Positions 1 through 8,200 of a stretch of 12,184 bases of DNA are shown here, piece by piece. This stretch comes from CAKRHR01 sp964423195. Lineage in GTDB: Bacteria; Bacillota; Clostridia; Lachnospirales; Lachnospiraceae. A program made the position numbers and the translations under genes. The stretch lies in assembly GCA_964423195.1 (NCBI GenBank), contig CAYRDY010000063.1, forward strand, positions 1-12,184, given 5' to 3'. Position 1 is the stretch's first letter, and every line of letters begins with the position of its first letter. The notes beneath the pieces are model-generated. The model had not been told where the DNA came from and ran no database searches. It worked only from the letters and a program-made list of their open reading frames with translations.

Positions 1-2
1 CA

Positions 3-494
3 TTATCCATGCTCGCCTCCTATCTTGATCAAGCTAATCCAGATAAAGGAATTGCGACCGAAATTAAAAAAATTATGAATACACAAGCTAGCGATTTTGG
101 ACATCATGGGCTAGCACAGGTTGTTCGAAATATTGATACTGCGAAAAAATATCTTGAAAAAGAATGTCCAGATTTAGTTGAAAAGTATTATGAGGATGGT
201 GGACAGGCATCAAAGGATGCGGCGGCATACGTCGATATGGTTTCACATCTCCATGACTTGCAGGGAAAATACAACACGTCAAAGGAAGCTTTAGAAAACA
301 AAGACCTTTTTAAAGGAGACGTCGCTGATGAACTAAAACAATACACCGGCGAGACCAACGGTATCCTGATCACCGCTTATTCCGACGGAACAACTGTTGT
401 CAGCCCGACGGACGCTGATCCGGCGAGAAAAAATTCATCCGAGACTGATGTTCCCGTTCCAGAAAAAGAAGATGGTGAAATCGCAAAAAAATGA
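3..494 (+). CDS. Unrecognised hydrophilic protein, 3' part (open at left edge)
   Basis: I do not recognise this protein. The reading frame has no stop between the window edge and the ATG at 9, so the gene may begin outside the window; only 8 bases precede that ATG, so a ribosome binding site cannot be judged. From ATG 9 it gives 161 residues, strongly charged and probably mostly helical through about residue 110 (many Lys, Glu, Asp). An acidic, Pro/Ser/Thr-rich tail follows, ending in EDGEIAKK. There is no signal peptide or membrane segment in the visible part. Base composition changes inside the gene: lines I counted by hand are about 28-35% GC near 61-180 but about 55% near 361-420, unlike the GC-rich genes on the other strand. 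It is convergent with the DUF1934 gene and followed by two hairpins. It could be the C-terminal end of a larger acquired protein. Confident that it is coding, not of its role. Confidence 0.6.
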   Translation, partial: LSMLASYLDQANPDKGIATEIKKIMNTQASDFGHHGLAQVVRNIDTAKKYLEKECPDLVEKYYEDGGQASKDAAAYVDMVSHLHDLQGKYNTSKEALENKDLFKGDVADELKQYTGETNGILITAYSDGTTVVSPTDADPARKNSSETDVPVPEKEDGEIAKK

Positions 495-516
495 AGTCGC
501 GGAAAATTAAATAAAT

Positions 517-537
517 AAACTCTGCCCGGCAGAGTTT
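517..537 (-). terminator. Hairpin with T-rich tail on the minus strand (end of the ddl/DUF1934 transcript)
   Basis: AAACTCTGC (517-525) pairs perfectly with GCAGAGTTT (529-537), a 9-bp stem with a 3-nt loop. On the minus strand the stem is followed by the T-rich run complementary to 504-516 (TTATTTATTTAAT and on), which fits an intrinsic terminator for genes read right to left. On the plus strand the tail is poor. Confidence 0.6.
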
Positions 538-574
538 CAAGACGAGAACAGAATTCATACAAATTTTTATCGAA

Positions 575-616
575 GCCGGTCCACCCGCACGCGGGCGGAC
601 CGGCCTTTTGTTGTTT
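575..616 (+). terminator. Intrinsic terminator of the plus-strand gene
   Basis: A GC-rich stem, 575-587 pairing with 592-604 with one A-C mismatch at 583/596 and a 4-nt loop, is followed directly by CTTTTGTTGTTTT. This is a classic rho-independent terminator for the gene ending at 494. On the minus strand the same stem lacks an immediate T tract, so it should act mainly on rightward transcription. Confidence 0.8.
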
Positions 617-635
617 TCATTGATAAGCCCTTTCC

Positions 636-669
636 GGTCTTATCTCCCCTTTGGTCTTATCCCCTTTGG
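636..669 (-). repeat. Short tandem duplication at the 3' end of the DUF1934 gene
   Basis: GGTCTTATCTCCCCTTTGG (636-654) is followed, overlapping by two bases, by GGTCTTATCCCCTTTGG (653-669). The copies differ by two extra bases in the distal one. On the coding strand this doubles RPKG, and the two extra bases place the TAA stop in frame. Confidence 0.8.
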
Positions 670-1077
670 CCTGATGTCCAGCACGATTTTGCAGTCCGAG
701 ACATGTTGATCATCAATGTCGAGGAGATAGCTGATCTCCGTATGAATCTTTAGGTCGTCCGCGCGGCTGTCGATGCTCAGCGTGCGGATGCCGATCTGCA
801 GATCGCCAAACGGCGTCCTGTAGCGGGAAACATTTCTCTGACCACGCTCAAAGACCATGTGCACATCTAGGGGGCCGCGCCGGATCACGTCGACCCGCCC
901 GTTTGCGATCTTGATCAGATTTGTGGTCGTTTCACCGGTCTCGACCGTCTCCTTGAAAGTCACGAAATGCCTGCCGTTCTTAAAACAGTAAGCCGCGCCG
1001 GTCATGACTTCTGTCGCCTCATCGCCGTTCGTCTCATACTGAAATCCGCTGATCGACAAAATCACATCCCTCGTCAT
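640..1077 (-). CDS. DUF1934 (YwiB-like) beta-barrel protein
   Basis: The 145-residue product matches the DUF1934/YwiB family of small calycin-like beta-barrel proteins, usual length about 140-150. Visible family features are the opening ISGFQYE strand, the TGAAYCFKNGRHFVTFKE region, TTNLIKI, the VIRRGPLDVHMVFERGQ segment, and RYRTPFGDLQIGIRTL. Its biochemical role is unknown; it is presumably cytoplasmic because no signal peptide is visible. I chose ATG 1077 because GAGGG, overlapping the ddl stop, lies 10 nt upstream; a TTG at 1083 in the same frame has too short a spacing. It is almost certainly co-transcribed with ddl, whose stop is 13 nt upstream. The last residues repeat (RPKG-I-RPKG-R) because of a short tandem DNA duplication at the 3' end. 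Confidence 0.85.
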   Translation of the reverse strand: MTRDVILSISGFQYETNGDEATEVMTGAAYCFKNGRHFVTFKETVETGETTTNLIKIANGRVDVIRRGPLDVHMVFERGQRNVSRYRTPFGDLQIGIRTLSIDSRADDLKIHTEISYLLDIDDQHVSDCKIVLDIRPKGIRPKGR

Positions 1078-1090
1078 CGGCAAAACGCCC

Positions 1091-2149
1091 TCATTTCCGC
1101 TCGAATGCCAAATCGATCAGGCGATCTATCTGAGCGCTGACCGGCAGCCCTCTGTCCGCCCACAGCATCGGATACATGCTGATCGACGTAAAGCCCGGCA
1201 TCGTATTGATCTCATTGAACACAACCTCGTCCGTGCCCCGCTCAAGAAAGAAATCGACCCTCGCCAGGCCAAAGCCGTCCACAGCTCTGAAAATTTTCAG
1301 CGCGTCCGCCCGCACTTCCTCCATTTTCCCGTCCGGAAATTGCGGGTGCAGATCCGTCCTCGAATCGGGATTATTGTACTTGGCGTCATAGCTGTAGAAT
1401 GTCTCCGCGGCCAGTATCTCCCCAACGTTGGAGGCCTCCGGGCTGTCGCCGCCGAGCACGGCGCACTCGATCTCACGGCCGTCGATGCTCTCCTCCACAA
1501 GGATCTTGCTGTCATAGATGATAGCCTCTCTCAGGGCCGCGCACAGCGCTTCCCTGTCCCCGGCCTGACTGACGCCGCAGGAGGAACCGGCCTTTGACGG
1601 CTTGACAAATACCGGATAGTTGAGGGCATCCTCCACGCGCCTGACGCATCCGTCCATCGAGGCCAGATCCCGATGCGTGATCACCACATAGCGCGCCTGG
1701 CGGATATTGAGCCGGTCAACGATCAGTTTGGTATAGACTTTATCCATCGAGACCGCGGAGGAGAGCACACCGCTGCCCACATAGGGGATCTGTGCCATCT
1801 CAAACAGGCCCTGGATTGTGCCGTCCTCGCCGAACTTCCCGTGGAGCACCGGAAAAGCCACGTCGACCGGAATCCTGGACAGCCGGTCGCCCTTCAGCAG
1901 AAACAGGCACTTCTCGGTCGCGTCCGGAGACAATGCGGCCGGGATCCCGCGCTCCCGCCACGCGCCGGAGGCAATCTGCTCGACACGCTCGACATAGAGC
2001 CAATGCCCCGCCTTGGTGATGCCCACCGGCACCGGCGTATATTTTTCTGTGTCCATCGCCCCGATGACCGTCTGCACGGAAACGCAGGAGATCTCATGCT
2101 CCGAGGACTGGCCGCCGAACAGCACCAGAACCGTCAATTTTTTTCCCAT
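1091..2149 (-). CDS. ddl: D-alanine--D-alanine ligase
   Basis: An ATP-grasp enzyme that joins two D-alanines in the cytoplasm for the peptidoglycan stem peptide. The 352-residue length is normal. Visible motifs, numbered from ATG 2149, are FGGQSSEHEIS (11-21), LHGKFGEDGTIQG (102-114), the ATP-binding VKPSKAGSSCGVS (182-194), and the Mg-binding region RVDFF...VFNEINTMPGF with Asp299, Glu313 and Asn315. The omega-loop reads FYSYDAKY (251-258); the second Tyr is the one linked to D-Ala-D-Ala rather than D-lactate specificity, so I do not read this as a VanA-type ligase. The usual Pro-Ala after that loop is Pro-Gln here (269-270). The start is set by AGGAGG 9 nt upstream; the frame runs 16 codons further to 2197 without a ribosome binding site. 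A likely promoter lies upstream, so it may be transcribed independently of the surface-protein gene. Confidence 0.95.
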   Translation of the reverse strand: MGKKLTVLVLFGGQSSEHEISCVSVQTVIGAMDTEKYTPVPVGITKAGHWLYVERVEQIASGAWRERGIPAALSPDATEKCLFLLKGDRLSRIPVDVAFPVLHGKFGEDGTIQGLFEMAQIPYVGSGVLSSAVSMDKVYTKLIVDRLNIRQARYVVITHRDLASMDGCVRRVEDALNYPVFVKPSKAGSSCGVSQAGDREALCAALREAIIYDSKILVEESIDGREIECAVLGGDSPEASNVGEILAAETFYSYDAKYNNPDSRTDLHPQFPDGKMEEVRADALKIFRAVDGFGLARVDFFLERGTDEVVFNEINTMPGFTSISMYPMLWADRGLPVSAQIDRLIDLAFERK

Positions 2150-2158
2150 TGTCCTGAT

Positions 2159-2164
2159 CCTCCT
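2159..2164 (-). promoter_or_regulatory. Ribosome binding site of ddl
   Basis: A perfect AGGAGG on the minus strand, 9 nt before the ATG at 2149. It decides the ddl start over the in-frame upstream Met at 2197. Confidence 0.85.
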
Positions 2165-2169
2165 CAAGT

Positions 2170-2186
2170 ATATACAATATGTATAT
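2170..2186. promoter_or_regulatory. Inverted repeat in the ddl leader, possible operator
   Basis: ATATACA-ATA-TGTATAT is a perfect 7-bp inverted repeat with a 3-nt spacer. It touches the proposed -10 box of ddl (2185-2190) and lies just upstream of the ribosome binding site, a common place for a repressor operator. The sequence is AT-only apart from one C and one G, so chance is possible. Confidence 0.4.
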
Positions 2187-2213
2187 TCTAATATCAAACG
2201 GCTTGATTTGCAA
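2185..2213 (-). promoter_or_regulatory. Putative sigma-A-type promoter for ddl
   Basis: On the minus strand, TTGCAA (2208-2213) and TAGAAT (2185-2190) are separated by exactly 17 bp, matching 4/6 and 5/6 positions of the vegetative consensus. This sits in the 120-nt gap between the surface-protein stop (2270) and ddl. The gap shows only a weak 4-bp stem (CGCC-AAAA-GGCG on the minus strand) and no convincing terminator, so read-through from upstream is also possible. Confidence 0.5.
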
Positions 2214-2269
2214 TCCTTTTTTGTATCGCACTTCGGGATGGGACGCCTTTTGGCGGCGCGAAACGGTGA

Positions 2270-5200
2270 TTATTTACCTCGTCTTTTTCGATCTTTCTTT
2301 CGCCTGAGTGAGACGATCGCGACAATGACGATGGCGATCAGGGCCGACAGCCCCGCGATACTTCCAAAGAACAGCGGTTTATTCATATAAAACTGCAGAA
2401 TGGCGCTCGGATTGACAAATACCGAAAATTTCGCCGGATCCGTGATCCCCCTGTTGCCCGCCGCGTCATAGGCCTCCGCCGCAACGGTCTGGACTGTACG
2501 CCTGCTGTCCAGCTTGAACGTGATCAGGCCGTCACTGAGCACTTCATTCAGCGCGTCCCCCTCATACGCCTGCCTCTGCCCGTCAACGATCAGCACGACC
2601 TTCTCAAGCAGGGCATTGTCCCTGACACTCAGCGTAAACTCATGGCTGTCCTCACGATACAGCCCGTCGGCATCCAGATTGCCCATCACCAGGGACGGCG
2701 GCGTCCTGTCGACGACGAATTCGATGTCGACCGCCTTGGCCTTGTTTGTGGTATTGTTTGCCGCCCTGTCCTCCGAATAAATATTGATGGAGTAGGCGCC
2801 CTCCGCCTCAAAACAGGAAGCGCTGATGGTATAGGTGTACTTCTTCCAGCCGCCGTTGACTTTCTCGACGCCGACCCAGTAATCGGTGCCCTCATTCAGC
2901 TTCACCACCCTGCCGTCCCTGGCGTAGGTCAGCTCGACAAACTCAAGCGTATCGACATTGATCTCCTCGATGACGATATCCTTCGGGCTGTTGGTGTAAG
3001 GATTTCTCAAGAGCTGCCGCGTGGCATCGCTGACTCTGTAGGTGGAACCGTTTCTGTTGACAGAAAAAGTCACGCGCTCTGTCGCCTCGTTGCCCGCGAG
3101 GTCGGCGGTCTTCGCCGTCAGCGTATAGATATCGTCCATATCCCTGCCGAAATTCAAAAATGTGATGATCCGCCCGTCTGCCGTGTTCGCCGTCGTGATC
3201 ATATCGGAGATATCGACGCGGCCGCGGTTGACGCCAGTCAGCAGAAGCTCCACATCCCTGCCGCTAAAGTTGGCATCCGACGCCGTGATCACCGGGGATA
3301 CCGTCCCCCTGTTGGCCGACTGATCGCGCACGCCCGTGATCGACAGCTCAGGTTCCGTCAAATCGACGGTAAAGCGATCCCGGACATCGCGAGCCGCGGC
3401 GTTGCCCGCAAGATCGGTATAGGATACGTTCAGCGTATAATCCGAGTCACCGCCAAAGCTTACGGTCGCCGTGTGTCGGTCGCCGCTATCTGACCACGCG
3501 CCGACAAACGGCGCGCTTTCCCCGCGGCTTGCCGTCGTCTCCACGCGGACCTCACCGGCGCTGAAATTGTGCTCAACCACCGTGATCGTTGCGATGCGCG
3601 CCGCCCTGTAATAGGTGCCGTTACTGGCGCTGTTGTTGTCATAGGAGACGCTGAGCACAGGAGGCGTCCTGTCGATCGTAAAATCCTCGGAAGTGTAGGC
3701 CGCATCCGCCACATTCCCCGCGAGATCCGTATCATCAACCGTGAATCTGTAATCACCGTCCGCGGCAAAGGTGATGGTCGCGGTATGCGTCTCATCATCC
3801 GACGCGCCCGCGCTGACGCCCGGCGACCAGCCGGAGATCGCCGGCTGCGCGCCGTCCGTGCTGGTGACAGTGATCCGCACATTGTTCGGGTCAAAGTTGC
3901 GCTCGCGGATCGTGACCGTCGCCACGCGCGCGTCCCTGTAATACTTGCCATTGACCGGCGATTGATTGTCAAATGTCACCGAGATCACCGGCCTGGTGAC
4001 ATCGACCATCGTCCTGAGTGTCCCCTCGGAGACATTGTCCGAATTGTCGGTCGCCCGGACATAGACCTCCACATCGTTGCTGTTGTTCTTTTCGGCATCG
4101 ATCACGATCGTCTCCTCAGCCGACCGCTGCCTGGCCGCGCCCGCCGCGATATTGAAATTGCCGCTCTGCGTGACGGCGCCCTTATTTCTGACCTCGTAGT
4201 ACACGGACTTCAGCCCTGAATAGTCGTGATTGTTCTGCGGGTCAGGATCAACCACCTTGATCTTCACATCGACATCGCTGTTGTAGATATGGTTCAGCGG
4301 TTCAGGCATCGCAATATCGATCTGAGGTTTATCGATTGTATCATCGAGGACGACACCGTCGGTGCTGATATAGGTGTAGTTGCCCGAATTGTCCTCGATC
4401 CGCCCGTAGACAATGCGCTGGGCATCCGGACTCAGCGTCACGGACGCTCCGTCCGTCCACTGTGACGCCGCATCCAGCTCGCTCCAAGTCATCGGGTCAT
4501 GGCTGACCAGGCAGGAGACGCGTTTTACGTCCGACGTCGCGTCAAACGCCTCAGAAATGGTCGCCGTCTCGTCTTTATTTGAGAAAATGCCGAAAGTGAT
4601 GGCCGAGACAAGTGCCTCCCACGGCGTCTTGTGATTGCTCAGGCTGATCTTCGCCGTCGGCGCCGCGGTATCCACGGTGAGATGATCCACCGCGTAATCA
4701 GCCATCGCGTTGCCCGCCTTGTCCGTGCAGGACACGTCAAAGGTATAATTCGCGTCACTGATGTAATCCACGCGCAGGACGTGCGTATCGCCGCTCTCCC
4801 GCGTCCACTGACAGGACGTGACGGCCGTGACCGCCGCCTTGGAACTGTCGAAGGCCTGTATCTCCACGCTCACGCCGCCCACACCACCGGCCGCGGTATC
4901 TCTTGGCTCAAAGTTGTGCTCCTCAAACGTGATCTCCGAGAAAATCCTGTTGTTTCCGTAATATCTCTGCTTCCGCGCCACCTCCTGCGTGACCTCGATC
5001 GTGTTCTGTCCGACGTATATAAAATATTTTGCCGAAGTCATCCTCGGCGCGATCTGATCGACGACGAAATTTTTGTAATGCGCGGGTACACTCAGATCAC
5101 TCATCCCTGAGACATTGCCCGCGGCATCCGTGACGCTCACATCAAATGTGTGGTCACGGCTGATGCTGTACACATATCTCATCTCGTAAGTATAGCCGCC

Positions 5201-8200
5201 CAGATCCCTCCAGCCGCCTGAATAGCCCTCCGCCGGCATCGCATACTCCGTACCCGAAAATTCGCTCCTGCCGTAGCCGTCTCTGCCAAAATAGGCATCC
5301 GTCACCCTGACGGTCACGGCGCGATCCTCATTGAAATATCTGTCGTTCTTCGGATCACCGTCAAACGAGACATCGATCTCCGGTTTGGCGACGTCATAAT
5401 CAAACGAAAGCGTCTTTGCCGCGCAGACATTGTCCGCATAATCCCTGGCGGTCACTGTGACATCCACGCGATTGACGGCATTGGCCGCTGTGGAGACGAT
5501 ACCGCCGCAGGGCAGGGTGAATGCTCCGGTCGTTTTGTCCATCGCCTTTTCTCTCAAGGCATCTTCGGTCGGCTGGGAGCCATCGACATCATATTTTTTG
5601 CTGCCCTCCCACGATGGCACACGCCTGCCGTTGAGCATGGCCGAGTAGGACACCTCTTTGATGCCGGAATAGACCGGCGCGTTTTGATCCACAATATCCG
5701 AGACTTCAAAAGAGATCGTGACGTCCTCATTGTAGACATCGATGTCCCTGCCATTCTCAATGCGGATATTTAATTTCGCCGGCGCCACGCTGTCGATCAC
5801 AATGCCGTTCGTGCCGACGTACCGGATATTGCCGACATTGTCGACGGCCTTCGCGAAGACGACATACCGGCCGTCATTAAACCTGACGTTCTTCGAGCCT
5901 GTGCCCTCGCCCTCCCAGTCCAATCCCTGGAGATACGTCTCGATCTCCGCGTCCGACTTTCCGCTCGTGTGCGCATACGCCTCCGAATAATCAGCCTTCA
6001 TGTACTGCACCGAGGCAAGCCCGCTCTTCTCATCCCTGCCGGTGATCGTCGCCTCGGCAGTGTTCTTTCCAAAAATGCCGAGGGTCAAAACCTCGAGCAC
6101 CCTGTCGATAAAACTGCCGGAATTCTGAACGGCATCGACGGTGATCTCGACGGAGGTATCGATATCCTGATGATAATAAATCGCCTTTGGATTTGATCTG
6201 GCGATCTCCTCCGAGGTGCCATCCGGCGACGCACACACCTGAGCCATGACCATGTAGAATTCGCCGTCAGCCGGATCATCGAGGTCGATCTCTGTCTGAT
6301 GAATATCTGCCGCTGAGGTGCCGTAGTACACGGTGTTGTAGCCTGACGCTTCGGGATCCGATACGCAAAACGGAGAGAGTGCGATATTCTCCCTGCCTAC
6401 CCAGATAGCACGGTGATCCTCCCCGCCCTCGTCCGAATAACAAACCTGCGCCTCCGGTGCAAGATCATATTCCGAAGCGGCAATATCACGGGAGATGATT
6501 GTCAGCGTGCCCACTTTCTCGCCGCGAAGATCAAACGCGTAATTATTTAATTCTGCCGGCTTTTCTGCGCCGGAAGTTTCGGGATTGTCCGCAGAGATCG
6601 CATAGTCGCCCGTTCCGGAATTTTTGTCCGCCATTGTCGAAAATACGGGCATATAATGATCGACAATGCAATCTCGCAAATCTTCCCCATTATTTTCATC
6701 CGCCTCTACAAAACCCTTAAAGACAACCGCCCTGTTTTCCCTGACTGCCTGCACAATCATCTTGAGCAGCTCATCTTTGGGCGTGTAATAATCTGCCTTT
6801 ATCTCAAGGTCAGACAAATCGACCTCGAGCGTCTTTGGCAGAATCGAACAGGTAAACCGCTGAATATTGTCCAGAGATAATCGGTACTTCGATGCATCTT
6901 CCCCCGTCAGAGTGATGCTTGTCCCTGTCTTTGCCCCATCTTCCTTTAAATCCAGATATCGACCTTCGCCGGCGTTGATATCATTCAGAATCGCATCCTG
7001 AATATTTACAGATACAACATCATCATTCACGACGCCGGTCAGCGCGATCGTCTCACCGGTGACAGATGCCGCCGCCGTCCCGTCATAAATCTTATCCTCC
7101 AACAGTTTCAAGTGATCATCTATCTCAATCGTCTTTGGTTTGATCTCCAGTTGATAGGATGCCGCCGCGTCCTTATAAACCTGAGTCTCAGAATCTATCC
7201 CTTGATTCTCAATTTCTCTTGGGAGAGCGTCCGTGTAGCTCAGAGAGATCGTCGTATCCCCGGCGACATCGATCGCGCCGAAAGTCAGCGTGCCCTCTAT
7301 CTGGTAAAGACCTGTGTCCTGCCTGTCATTTAAAGGCGTCACCTTTTCCCTATCAATCGCCAATCTCGGTTCTGTGATGATCTGATCATCATATCGGATG
7401 GTCCAATAATCTTCGTCGGCGATCTGTTCACGAATCGCCGCGCTGCCACTGTTTTTCGCGTCCGCGGCGACAATGGCATTGAAGGAGATGGATGTTGTGA
7501 TATTTTTCTCGTCGTATACAATACGCTCAGGATTTCCCTCGTCAAATGTGATGCTCTGTCCGGTCCTGCCTGCAACATCAAATTCGCAGGATACGTCATG
7601 GCACTCAAAATTGTCGCCGCTATACGACGCAATAATCCTATAGGTTCCGATCGTTTTGATGTATGCTGTCAAATCATACGCCCCGCTGTCCGGAGATAGT
7701 GGAAGATCACAATTATCTTTTAGAGCAATATCATAATAGGTATTTTCATCAATCTTTTTCTGGAGCGAATAGGTGACACTGCCATCGGTGATCACATCAT
7801 CGCGATCACTGTCAGATAGCTTATATTCGACTTTTGCCTTTAATGTATCGCCGACGACAAAGGGCGCATCACCGGATGGCTCTCTACCTATACTGACAGT
7901 GCCGGTGATGCCCGCCGGAACAATCGTCACTGTGACGCCCTCGGCATCTGTCCCATGGGAACTCGCCCCCACTGTGACCGTTCCGGTTTTTCCCGTTCCT
8001 GTGACAGTCAATGATTTGGTGTCTGCGCCGGTCTGAGCTGTCACATGACCCGTGCCGTCTTCCGATAAATGCCATTCTACCGGCCATTGATCAGGCCAGG
8101 CTTTGTGATTTGCGGCGCTAACCGTAAAAGTCAATGATTGTCCTTTTGAAGCCATCGATTCAGGCCCTTCGATGCACAATTTCAGACTGGTTTTCATTTT

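Noticed and set aside
575..604. GC-rich palindrome as a mobile-element end or CRISPR-like repeat
   Set aside because: It occurs once and is followed by a T tract, which is fully explained as an intrinsic terminator.
1091..2149. Ddl as a VanA/VanB-type D-Ala-D-Lac ligase of a resistance cluster
   Set aside because: The omega-loop keeps FYSYDAKY as in D-Ala-D-Ala ligases, and no vanH, vanX, vanR or vanS genes are nearby.
2150..2197. N-terminal extension of Ddl by 16 residues
   Set aside because: The upstream Met has no ribosome binding site and would place the start over the proposed promoter, while AGGAGG stands at good distance from the ATG at 2149.
2225..2262. Terminator directly after the giant gene
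   Set aside because: Only a 4-bp CGCC-AAAA-GGCG stem was found, without an adjacent T tract on the minus strand; too weak to call.
2642..3493. Long plus-strand frame (283 codons) opposite the giant gene
   Set aside because: It is antisense to a well-supported coding region with clear repeated protein modules. Its translation is rich in Arg/Asp/Ile/His, typical of the shadow of GC-rich codons, with no recognisable domain.
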